A stretch of 42,660 bases of DNA from Streptomyces sp. A012304 (lineage in GTDB: Bacteria > Actinomycetota > Actinomycetes > Streptomycetales > Streptomycetaceae): positions 1-42,660 of the forward strand of contig NZ_BQUN01000228.1 in NCBI RefSeq assembly GCF_026008495.1. The letters are read 5' to 3'. Positions 7,635-14,829 of the stretch are shown one piece after another. Each line of letters starts with the position of its first letter. Position 1 is the first letter of the stretch. The notes beneath the pieces were generated by a model. That model made no database searches and had not been told where the DNA came from. It worked only from the letters and a program-made list of their open reading frames with translations. A program made the translations under genes and the position numbers.

Positions 7635-7902
7635 ATGAGCACAGCCACGGCGCGCGACAGCCTCGGCCTCCGCGTCCGGGCCGGGGCCGCCCGCCGAAAG
7701 GAGCCGTCCGGGGGAGTACGGGCCCGGTTCTCGACGAACTGAACCTCCTGCCCGGGGCGCGCAGCCTGGAGGCAGGGGCCGGCCGTCGGTGAGGTCGTGC
7801 GCGACCTGTACCTCGGACGCGTACCCTTCGTGGACGTCACCCCCCCTCGGCGCCGGCCGGTTCGCGGCCGACGCCCCGCGTCCGGAGGTCAACCGCGTAT
7901 GA
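7635..7902 (+). pseudogene. Probable broken gene, family not recognised
   Basis: The 293 bp between the cyclohydrolase and the saccharopine genes hold no intact frame but show protein-like text in three successive phases. An ATG at 7635 begins MSTATARDSLGLRVRAGA. A second phase near 7727 reads VLDELNLLPGARSLEAG. A third near 7791 reads EVVRDLYLGRVPFVDVT. After a run of seven C (7840-7846) the phase shifts again, to PLGAGRFAADAPRPEVNR with a stop at 7900-7902. That stop overlaps the next ATG as ATGA, as in an intact operon. I read this as a decayed or internally deleted gene. The last shift could instead be a homopolymer sequencing error. I could not assign a family. Confidence 0.4.
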
Positions 7903-8960
7903 CCGAACTCCACCTGTGGCTGCGCCACGAGGACCGCTCCACCGAACGGCGCACCCCGGTCGTGCCCGACGACGCCCGGCGGCTCGTGGAGAGCGGGGTG
8001 GAGCTGACCGTCGAGGAGTCGCCGCAACGGATCTTCCCGGCCGAGGAGTACGAGGCGGCCGGCGCCCGGATCGTGCCCGCGGGCTCCTGGCCGACGGCGC
8101 CGCGCGACACCGTCGTCCTCGGTCTGAAGGAACTGCCCGACGCGCCCGCCGAACTGGTCCACCGTCATGTCTTCTTCGGACACGCCTACAAGCGGCAGCC
8201 CGGCGCGGCGGACCTGCTGCGCCGGTTCGCCGCCGGCGGGGGAGCGCTCCTGGACCTGGAGTACCTGGTCGACGACCACGGCCGCCGGCTCGCCGCCTTC
8301 GGCTTCTGGGCGGGCTACCTGGGCGCCGCCCTGGCCGTGCTCCAGCACCGGGGCCGGCTGACCGCCCCCCTGCGCCCCACCGACAAGGACACCCTGGACG
8401 AGACCCTGCGCCGCGCCCGGGGCGACGAGGACTTCACCGCCCTGGTGGTCGGCGCCCTCGGCCGCAGCGGGCGCGGCGCGCGGGTCGCGTTCGCCACCGC
8501 CGGCGCCGAACCGACCTGCTGGGACCTGGCGGAGACCCGCGACCTGGACCGGCGCGCCCTGCTGGACCACGACGTGATGGTCAACTGCGTCCTCGCCACC
8601 ACTCCCGTCCCGCCGTTCGTCCGGGAAGAGGACCTCGACGACCCCACCCGCCGGCTGCGCACCCTCTCCGACGTCACCTGCGACGTCGGCTCACCCCTGA
8701 ACGTGCTGCCCGTCTACGACCGCACCACCGAGTGGACGGACCCGGTGCGGCGGCTGCGCAAGGAGCCCCCGCTCGACCTGATCGCCATCGACAACCTGCC
8801 GTCGCTGCTGCCGCGCGAGTCCAGCGACGACTTCTCGGCGGCGCTGCTGCCGCAGCTGCTGGACTTCGGCGTGGGCGGCCCGTGGGGCCGCTGCCTGGAC
8901 CGGTTCCAGCAGGCCTGCCGTGAACTCGGCGTCACCGCAGGGGGGTCGGACCGTGGCTGA
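7899..8960 (+). CDS. Saccharopine dehydrogenase, LYS1-like (lysine:2-oxoglutarate side)
   Basis: 353-residue protein resembling fungal Lys1, the NAD-dependent saccharopine dehydrogenase (L-lysine-forming), which belongs to the alanine dehydrogenase/pyridine nucleotide transhydrogenase fold. Visible features are the N-terminal WLRHEDRSTERRTPVVPDDARRL segment, KRQPGAADLLRRF, and the substrate/cofactor segment around LSDVTCDVGSPLNVLPVYDRTTEW, then IDNLPSLLPRESSDDFS near the C-terminus. It would interconvert lysine plus 2-oxoglutarate with saccharopine. The ATG at 7899 has GGAGG 10 nt upstream. It overlaps the second saccharopine gene by 8 bp. In bacteria the pair usually serves lysine breakdown or pipecolate/aminoadipate supply, not lysine synthesis, which runs through diaminopimelate. 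Confidence 0.85.
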   Translation: MTELHLWLRHEDRSTERRTPVVPDDARRLVESGVELTVEESPQRIFPAEEYEAAGARIVPAGSWPTAPRDTVVLGLKELPDAPAELVHRHVFFGHAYKRQPGAADLLRRFAAGGGALLDLEYLVDDHGRRLAAFGFWAGYLGAALAVLQHRGRLTAPLRPTDKDTLDETLRRARGDEDFTALVVGALGRSGRGARVAFATAGAEPTCWDLAETRDLDRRALLDHDVMVNCVLATTPVPPFVREEDLDDPTRRLRTLSDVTCDVGSPLNVLPVYDRTTEWTDPVRRLRKEPPLDLIAIDNLPSLLPRESSDDFSAALLPQLLDFGVGGPWGRCLDRFQQACRELGVTAGGSDRG

Positions 8961-10122
8961 GCGGGTTCCGGCGAGCGGCACCGTCCACTGGGTCGGCGCC
9001 GGGCTGTCCACCGGCAGCGGCCTGGCCGCCGTGTGCGCGCACGCCGACCGGGTACGGCTGTGGCACCGCACCGAGGAGCGCGCCGCCGAGGCCCTCGACC
9101 GGCTGGGGCTGACCGGACGCGCCGAGCCGCGCGCCCACACCCTCGACGCGCTCACGGCCGAACTGGCGCCCGGGGACGTGGTGGTGTCGATGCTGCCCGC
9201 GCCCGAGCACGCGCCCCTGCTGGCGGCGTGCGTGGAGCGGCGGGCCCACTTTGCCTGCTCCAGCTATGTCTCGGACGCGGTGCTCCGGCAGGCGCCGGCC
9301 GCCGAAGACGCCGGGCTGGTCGTGCTGACCGAGGCCGGCCTGGACCCCGGCATCGACCATCTCTTCGCGCACGACCTGGTCGGACGCGCCCGGGAGGCGA
9401 TCGGCGCCGGCGCGGCCGCCTCGTACCGCTTCACCTCGTACTGCGGCGGCCTGCCCGCCGTCCCCAACGACTTCCGCTACCGCTTCAGCTGGGCCCCCCT
9501 CGGCGTCCTCAACGCCCTGCGCTCGCCCGCCCGTTACGTCGAGGGCGGCACCGAGACCACTGCCGAGCGGCCGTGGGAGGCCACCCGCGCGCACGTCGTC
9601 GACGGCGAGCTCTTCGAGGTCTACCCCAACCGCGACAGCGTCCCCTTCGTCGAGCAGTACGGGCTGCCCGCGGCCTGGCGGGCGCAGACCTTCGTACGCG
9701 GCACACTGCGCCTGGGCGGCTGGCGGCGGGCCTGGGAGCCGGTGTTCGAGGAGCTGAGGACCGGCGACGACACCCGGATCGCCGACCTGGCACGGGAGTT
9801 GGCGGCGGCGCACCCCACCACGGACGCCGACCGCGACCGGGTCGTGCTCGCCGTGTCGCTGGCGGTGACCGCCCGCAACGGGACGTCCTGGTCGGGGGCC
9901 TACCTGCTGGACCTGGTCGGCGACGAGCAGGAGAGCGCGATGGCCCGCTGTGTCTCCCGGCCCCTCGCCCTCGGTGTGCGGCACGTCCTCGACGGCTCCC
10001 TGCCGGCGGGGCTGACCAGGGCCGCCGAGACGCGGGAGCGGTCACGGCAGTGGCTGGACGAACTCGCCCGTGACGGCGTGCCGTTCACCCTGCGTGCCGA
10101 GGGCGGGCCGGTCAGTTCCTGA
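8953..10122 (+). CDS. Saccharopine dehydrogenase, LYS9-like (glutamate-forming side)
   Basis: 389-residue saccharopine reductase-type protein. It opens with a Rossmann segment (VHWVGAGLSTGSGLAAV) and carries the family landmarks VVSMLPAPEHAPLL, HFACSSYVSDAV, LTEAGLDPGIDHLFA and SYCGGLPAVPNDFRYRFSW. The enzyme links saccharopine to glutamate plus 2-aminoadipate 6-semialdehyde. The GTG at 8953 lies within the end of the previous gene (8-bp overlap) with a G-rich site just upstream. Its stop overlaps the convergent serine hydrolase by 11 bp. Together with the LYS1-like gene it should form a two-enzyme lysine-to-aminoadipate-semialdehyde route. No aminoadipate-semialdehyde dehydrogenase or imine reductase is adjacent, so the fate of the product is open. 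Confidence 0.87.
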   Translation: MAERVPASGTVHWVGAGLSTGSGLAAVCAHADRVRLWHRTEERAAEALDRLGLTGRAEPRAHTLDALTAELAPGDVVVSMLPAPEHAPLLAACVERRAHFACSSYVSDAVLRQAPAAEDAGLVVLTEAGLDPGIDHLFAHDLVGRAREAIGAGAAASYRFTSYCGGLPAVPNDFRYRFSWAPLGVLNALRSPARYVEGGTETTAERPWEATRAHVVDGELFEVYPNRDSVPFVEQYGLPAAWRAQTFVRGTLRLGGWRRAWEPVFEELRTGDDTRIADLARELAAAHPTTDADRDRVVLAVSLAVTARNGTSWSGAYLLDLVGDEQESAMARCVSRPLALGVRHVLDGSLPAGLTRAAETRERSRQWLDELARDGVPFTLRAEGGPVSS

Positions 10123-11341
10123 CCGCCTCGTGCACCAGGCGCTTGAGGTCGGGGTAGAGCTTCAGCGACTTCCTCGGCCTCAGCTGCGTCAGGAACTGCA
10201 CGGTCAGATCGCGGCCCGGGTCGACCCAGAACGTCGTCGTGGCCACCCCGCTCCAGCCGTAGGCGCCGAGCCCGGAGGGCGCCTGGGTGCGCTGCGGGTC
10301 GATCACCACGGAGACGCCGAGCCCGAAGCCGACGCCGTCGTTGCCGGGCTCGTCGTGGGCGGGGCGGCTGCCGAAGGCGCGCAGGTCGGCGCCGCCGGGG
10401 AGGTGGTTGCGGGTCATCAGGTCCACCGTCCCGGGCGCCAGCAGCCGGGTGCCGTCGAGCTCGCCGCGGCGGCGCAGCATCTCCATGAACCGGTGGATGT
10501 CGTACGCGGTGGCCACCATGCCGCCGCTGCCGGACAGGAACCGGGGCCGCCCGGACAGCGGCAGACCGGGGATCGGCTCGATACGGCCGTCGTCGGTGTC
10601 GCCGTACAGCTCGGCCAGCCGGCCGGCCTGCTCGTCGCTCACCTGGAAGCCGGCGTCCGGCATGCCGAGCGGGCGGAAGATCCGCTCGGCGAGGAACACG
10701 TCCAGGGGCTGTCCCGAGACGACCTCGATGAGCCGCCCCAGGACGTTGGTGGCCACCGAGTAGTTCCACTGGGTGCCCGGCTCGTACTGCAAGGGCAGCC
10801 GGGCGTACGCCTCGACCGTGCGGGCCAGGTCCGAACCCGGCAGCACCGCGGACTCCAGGCCCGCCTCGCGGTAGAGGGCGTCCACGGGGTGACAGTGGTA
10901 GAAGGCGAAGGTCAGGCCCGCGGTGTGGGTCATCAGGTGCCGCACCAGGATCGGCTGCTCGACCGGGCGGGTGACCATGTCGGCCCCGGAGCCGCTGACG
11001 TACACCCGCTGGTCGGCGAAGGCCGGCAGATGGTCCGCGATCGGGTCGTCGAGGGAGAGCCGGCCCTCCTCCACCAGCATCAGCGCGGCGACCGAGGTGA
11101 CCGGCTTGGTCATCGAGTAGATCCGGTACAGCGTGTCGGACGTGACGGGCCGCCCGGCGGCGATGTCGCGCCGGCCGTGCGTGGTGAGGTGCGCGACCCG
11201 GCCGCCGCGGGCGACGGCCAGGAGGAAACCGGGCAGGCGGCCGTCGTCGACGTGGCGGGCGAGGTGCTGGTCGAGGCGGTCCAGCGCCTTCGCGTCCAGC
11301 CCGACCTCGCTCGGGTCGGCCTCTTGTCGCAGCAGTGCCAT
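10112..11341 (-). CDS. Beta-lactamase-fold serine hydrolase (class C / EstB-like)
   Basis: 409-residue cytosolic-looking serine hydrolase of the beta-lactamase/DD-peptidase fold. The nucleophile motif S-x-x-K is S76-M-T-K79 (YSMTKPVTS) and the second motif is Y194-S-V in QWNYSVATN. The usual third motif is represented by the C-terminal AYGWSGVATTTFWVD segment, as in esterase-type members. No signal peptide is evident, so hydrolysis of an ester or amide metabolite is more likely than cell-wall work. The ATG at 11341 has GGAGGA 5 nt upstream, better than the outer in-frame codons. It follows the MFS gene by 55 bp on the same strand and may be co-transcribed with it. Confidence 0.85.
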   Translation of the reverse strand: MALLRQEADPSEVGLDAKALDRLDQHLARHVDDGRLPGFLLAVARGGRVAHLTTHGRRDIAAGRPVTSDTLYRIYSMTKPVTSVAALMLVEEGRLSLDDPIADHLPAFADQRVYVSGSGADMVTRPVEQPILVRHLMTHTAGLTFAFYHCHPVDALYREAGLESAVLPGSDLARTVEAYARLPLQYEPGTQWNYSVATNVLGRLIEVVSGQPLDVFLAERIFRPLGMPDAGFQVSDEQAGRLAELYGDTDDGRIEPIPGLPLSGRPRFLSGSGGMVATAYDIHRFMEMLRRRGELDGTRLLAPGTVDLMTRNHLPGGADLRAFGSRPAHDEPGNDGVGFGLGVSVVIDPQRTQAPSGLGAYGWSGVATTTFWVDPGRDLTVQFLTQLRPRKSLKLYPDLKRLVHEAVRN

Positions 11342-11396
11342 CGCTCTCCTCCGATGCGCTCGTACGAGGTGCGGTCCCGCTGCACCCGGGCCGACC

Positions 11397-12812
11397 TCAG
11401 CTTTCATGGTCGCGCAGGGACGGCGGGAAAGAGATCCTTTCCACGGCGCGCCCGGTGTGCCGTACGTCGCTTCGACCGGCGGGAACGTCGCTGGGCGGAC
11501 CCGCGGGAGCCGGGCGCGGACGGTCCGGCAGCGCCCGGCACACCGGGAGCGCCGCCAGGGTCAGCAGGGCCAGGGCGACGAGCGGCGAGCGCGGGCCGTC
11601 GAGCCCCATGAGCACGGTCGCCGCCGCCACCCCCACCACCGGCCCCACGTTCATCGCCGTCTGCTGCGCCCCGCCCGCCACGCCGGCCGACGCCGCGGGA
11701 GCCTGCCGTACGACGACATGGGTCGCCGCGACCATCACCGTGCCGAACCCGGCGCCCAGCAGGGCGAACCCGGCGCAGAACGCGGCGGCGTGAGAGGCCT
11801 GGGCGAGCACCAGGAGGCCGGCGGAGAGGACGGCCGTCGCGGCGGCGAGCGTGCGGCGGGCGCCGGCCCGGCGCAGCGCGACGGCGGACGCGGGCGCGGC
11901 GGCCACCAGCAGCACGGCCAGCGGCAGGCTGAGCAGCGCGGTGCGCAACGGGGTGAGCCCCAGGTCGCCCTGGAGGAGGTGCACGCAGGCGAACAGGGCG
12001 CCGTTGAGGGCCGCCGCCGCGACGACCAGCAGGCCCAGCGCCGCGCTCACCGCCGGGGAACCGATCACCTCCGGCGGCAGCAGCGGGTCGGGGGCGCGGC
12101 GCTCGCGGCGGACGAAGGCGGCAGCGGCGGCGACCGCCACCACGGCCCCGACCGCACCGGCCGTGCCGACGGGGGAGACGAGGGTGTGCACCAGGAACGC
12201 CAGCGCCGTCCCGAGCAGCACCGCACCGGGCAGGTCCAGTCCCCCGCAGGACCGCTCCCGCCCGTGGTCCCGATCCCCGGTCAGGGCGAGCGCGCCCAGC
12301 GCCAGCGCCGGGACGACGGTGAGCAGGAACACCGCCCGCCAACCGAAGCCGGTCGTCAGCGCCCCGCCCACCACCGGTCCCACGGCCGCGGCCACCCCGA
12401 TCGCCGCCGTCCGTACGGCGATCGGCCGGCGCAGCCGCTCCGGCGGGTAGGCGGCCCGCAGCATGCCGAGCGTCGCGGGCTGCGCCAGCGCCCCGAACAC
12501 GCCCTGCACGACCCGCAGTCCGATCACCCAGCCCACGTCCGGCGCCAGTGCGATGCCCGCCGAGACCACGCCGAAGCCCAGCATGCCGATGCCGAAGAGG
12601 CGCCGGTGGCCGTACCGGTCGCCGAGGCGTCCGGCGAACACCAGCAGAGCGGCGACGGCGACGAGATACCCGGTGGTCGTCCACTGGACCTGGACGAGGG
12701 AGGCGCGCAGATCGTGGCGCAGGTCCGGCTGGGCGACGGTGAGGACGGTGCCGTCCAGGGCGACGATCACCGCGCCGGCCACACTGCTCGTCAAGGTCAG
12801 TGATCGGTTCAC
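11397..12812 (-). CDS. MFS drug-efflux-type transporter (DHA2-like)
   Basis: 471-residue major facilitator with about 14 hydrophobic helices. Typical signatures are DGTVLTVAQPDLRHDL in helix 1, VQWTTTGYLVAVAALLVFAGRLGDRYGHRRLF at the 2-3 loop, and GPVVGGALTTGFGWRAVFLL in the fifth helix, which is the antiporter motif C region. These mark a proton-driven multidrug or antibiotic exporter. The GTG start (12812) has GGAGGA 6 nt upstream and overlaps the TetR stop as GTGA, so the two genes are translationally coupled. The last 40 residues are a polar tail. Substrate is unknown; a TetR partner with tandem operators suggests induction by the exported compound. Confidence 0.9.
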   Translation of the reverse strand: MNRSLTLTSSVAGAVIVALDGTVLTVAQPDLRHDLRASLVQVQWTTTGYLVAVAALLVFAGRLGDRYGHRRLFGIGMLGFGVVSAGIALAPDVGWVIGLRVVQGVFGALAQPATLGMLRAAYPPERLRRPIAVRTAAIGVAAAVGPVVGGALTTGFGWRAVFLLTVVPALALGALALTGDRDHGRERSCGGLDLPGAVLLGTALAFLVHTLVSPVGTAGAVGAVVAVAAAAAFVRRERRAPDPLLPPEVIGSPAVSAALGLLVVAAAALNGALFACVHLLQGDLGLTPLRTALLSLPLAVLLVAAAPASAVALRRAGARRTLAAATAVLSAGLLVLAQASHAAAFCAGFALLGAGFGTVMVAATHVVVRQAPAASAGVAGGAQQTAMNVGPVVGVAAATVLMGLDGPRSPLVALALLTLAALPVCRALPDRPRPAPAGPPSDVPAGRSDVRHTGRAVERISFPPSLRDHES

Positions 12813-13399
12813 CGGCCGTCCTCCGGCCCCAGGTGCGCCTCCAGCGAGGCCCGCAGCAGCGGTTCGAAGTCGTCGGCGCCGGTGGCGAGTCGGAGACTGC
12901 CCCAGCGCCACAGCTGGGCGATGCCGTGCAGGTTCGCCCAGAGCGCCCCGGAGACCGCGCGGGCGTCGGCGTCCGGACGGGCCCGTCCGACCAGCTCCAC
13001 CAGCAGGCCGAACAACGGAAGACTGGTGTCCCGCAGCCGCAGGTGACCGCTCTCCAGCAGGTCGTGACGGAACATCAGCTCGTACATGCCGGGGTTGTCG
13101 AGGGCGAACTCCAGGTAGGTGCGGCCCAGTTCGGTCAGCTGGGCGCGTGGAGGCGCGGTGCCGTCGGCGAGGGTCGTGGTCACCCGTGCGGCCAGCTCGG
13201 TGAAGCCCCGGCGGGCGATGGCCGACAGCAGTTCCAGGTGGGTGGGGAAGTAGCGGCGCGGCGCCCCGTGCGAGACGCCCGCGCGGCGGGCGATCTCCCG
13301 CAGCGTCAACGACCCGAGGCCCTCCTGGGCCAGCAGCTGCGCACCGACGTCGACCAGCCGGACCCGCAGGTCCGGCTCCGCCTTCTCCACCTCGTCCAT
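12809..13399 (-). CDS. TetR-family repressor of the MFS exporter
   Basis: 196-residue regulator. The N-terminal helix-turn-helix is clear (LTLREIARRAGVSHGAPRRYFPTHLELLSAIA), followed by an all-helical ligand domain. It probably represses its own operon, which includes the exporter overlapping by 4 bp. I prefer the ATG at 13399; a GTG at 13405 is in frame two codons earlier, and neither has a ribosome site, so a leaderless transcript is plausible. Two copies of a 13-bp palindrome lie at and just upstream of the start, which supports autoregulation. The regulator may also control the divergent PPOX gene starting at 13497. Confidence 0.88.
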   Translation of the reverse strand: MDEVEKAEPDLRVRLVDVGAQLLAQEGLGSLTLREIARRAGVSHGAPRRYFPTHLELLSAIARRGFTELAARVTTTLADGTAPPRAQLTELGRTYLEFALDNPGMYELMFRHDLLESGHLRLRDTSLPLFGLLVELVGRARPDADARAVSGALWANLHGIAQLWRWGSLRLATGADDFEPLLRASLEAHLGPEDGR

Positions 13400-13435
13400 A
13401 GACACTGTCTACCATGTCGAGTAGACAGTGTCTAC
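13399..13435. promoter_or_regulatory. Tandem TetR operators
   Basis: Two copies of the palindrome TAGACAnTGTCTA occupy 13399-13411 (centre C) and 13422-13434 (centre G), 23 bp centre to centre. The second is extended by a matching G/C pair to 15 bp. The first overlaps the regulator start codon. Two operators about two helical turns apart fit two repressor dimers on the same face of the DNA, covering the tetR promoter and adjoining the PPOX promoter. Confidence 0.75.
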
Positions 13436-13496
13436 GCGGGTGCCGGCGAGATCCGCGACGGGAATTCGGGCACCCGGATCACCGGTTGTGCCGTGC

Positions 13497-13946
13497 ATGA
13501 CTCACGACACGACACAGCACGCACTGCTCGCGCTGCTCTCCGAGGGACGCGGCGGGGTACTGGTCACCCTCAAGCGGGACGGCCGCCCCCAGCTGTCGAA
13601 CGTCAGCCACCACTACTACCCGGAGGAGAGGACCGTCCGGATCTCCGTCACGGACGACCGCGCCAAGACCCGCAACCTGCGCCGTGACCCGCGCGCCTCC
13701 TACCACGTCTCCAGCCCGGACCGCGGTGCCTACACGGTCGTGGAGGCCACCGCCGAGCTGACGCCCGTCGCCGAGCACCCCTACGACGAGACGGTCGAGG
13801 AGCTCGTCCGCCTCTACCGCGACGTCGTGGGGGAGCACCCCGACTGGGAGGACTTCCGCGCCGCCATGGTCCGCGACCGCCGCCTGGTGGCCCGCCTTCG
13901 GGTGGACCGGGCGTACGGCATCCCGAAGCGGACCGAGGACGCCTAG
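13497..13946 (+). CDS. PPOX-class F420-dependent oxidoreductase/binding protein
   Basis: 149-residue split-barrel protein of the pyridoxamine 5'-phosphate oxidase-like, F420-dependent family. Recognisable segments are GVLVTLKRDGRPQLSNVSH, TVRISVTDDRAKTRNLRRDPRASYHV and YTVVEATAELTPVAEHP. Proteins of this size in actinobacteria reduce quinones, aflatoxins or biliverdin-like compounds with F420H2, or serve in detoxification. The ATG at 13497 lacks a convincing ribosome site; translation may be leaderless. It diverges from the TetR gene across a 97-bp region containing the tandem operators, so it could be a co-regulated detoxification partner of the exporter, by inference. Confidence 0.85.
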   Translation: MTHDTTQHALLALLSEGRGGVLVTLKRDGRPQLSNVSHHYYPEERTVRISVTDDRAKTRNLRRDPRASYHVSSPDRGAYTVVEATAELTPVAEHPYDETVEELVRLYRDVVGEHPDWEDFRAAMVRDRRLVARLRVDRAYGIPKRTEDA

Positions 13947-14048
13947 GCAAGGGACCTACGGCCGACGGCCCAGGTCGCACGACCGATGTCCGGGAGACAC
14001 CGGCGGCCTAGGCTGCGCCACAGGTCACCACCCGTGAGGAGAGTCCGG

Positions 14049-14459
14049 ATGCCCGTCGACGGCCGCAGTCACATCCGCATCGCCCGCCCGTCCCGCGACC
14101 TCGGGGCGGCCGAGCGCTTCTGGCGGGACGGGCTGGGGCTGGGCGTCGTGTGGCGGACCGAGGGCGCGACGGAACCCGGTGAGCACGAGCTGCTGATGCT
14201 CGGCTGGCCGGACGCCGGCTGGCACCTGGAGCTGGTGCACGAGCCGGCCGGCCCCGTCGAACCCCGCCCCACCGAGGAGGACCTGCTCGTCGTCTACGTC
14301 GACGGACCCGTGCCGGACGACCTGGTCGCCCGGCTGGAGGCGCACGGCGGCAAGCGCGTGACCTCCCCGAACCCGTACTGGAACGAGTGGGGCGTGACGG
14401 TCGAGGACCCCGACGGGTACCGGCTGGTGCTGTGCCGGCGGGCCTGGTCCAACCGGTGA
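14049..14459 (+). CDS. VOC-family (glyoxalase/bleomycin-resistance fold) protein
   Basis: 136-residue vicinal-oxygen-chelate protein with the two beta-alpha-beta-beta-beta modules: HIRIARPSRDLGAAERFWRDGLGLGVVW at the N-terminus and EWGVTVEDPDGYRLVLCRR at the C-terminus. The first metal-ligand position is His in SHIRIARP, and the C-terminal half keeps the usual Glu-Asp-Pro-Asp-Gly turn. Such proteins act as lyases, dioxygenases or drug-binding resistance proteins; the ligand is unknown. The ATG at 14049 has GAGGAG about 8 nt upstream. Its stop overlaps the GTG of the next, broken gene (GTGA). Confidence 0.86.
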   Translation: MPVDGRSHIRIARPSRDLGAAERFWRDGLGLGVVWRTEGATEPGEHELLMLGWPDAGWHLELVHEPAGPVEPRPTEEDLLVVYVDGPVPDDLVARLEAHGGKRVTSPNPYWNEWGVTVEDPDGYRLVLCRRAWSNR

Positions 14460-14795
14460 CGGCCGTGACGTCCGTGTTCGGGGACCCGCACGGCGTCCTG
14501 CCCCGCGCGCACGCCCCGCTCACCGCCTCGCGAGACCTGGTCGCCGAGGTGGAGGAGGCATACGGCTGGTGCGCCCCGGAACTCCTGCCCGACCTCGCCG
14601 GCCGTTCCTAACTCGCCGCGGTGTGGCGGCGGTTGCCCGAGGAGGTGCGGGCGGCCCGGCGGCCCGGACCCGACGCGCTCGACGAGCGGTTCCGGGCCGC
14701 CGCGATCCCCCACCCCGGGCCGGGAGGAAGACACCGGCCGCCGGTGGACGCGGCGCGCGCCCCGGATCCTGCGCGCCGAGCCCCCGGCGCCGTGA
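14456..14795 (+). pseudogene. Broken small gene coupled to the VOC gene
   Basis: A GTG at 14456 overlaps the VOC stop and opens a frame reading VTAVTSVFGDPHGVLPRAHA to a TAA at 14609-14611. The same phase continues as convincing protein (LAAVWRRLPEEVRAARRPGP, then LDERFRAA). After about 14715 the good reading moves by one base to REEDTGRRWTRRAPRILRAE, ending at TGA 14793. One nonsense codon plus one frameshift implies decay of a gene for a helical, Arg-rich protein of about 110 residues. The family was not recognised. The remaining spacer to 14829 shows nothing. Confidence 0.55.
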
Positions 14796-14829
14796 CGGCC
14801 GCCAGGGGCTGGGAAGTGCGGTCGGCCGC

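Noticed and set aside
11397..13415. A 672-residue reading that would fuse an N-terminal extension to the MFS exporter
   Set aside because: The first 200 residues are the TetR gene read out of frame. A GTG with a good ribosome site and a GTGA overlap sets the true start at 12812.
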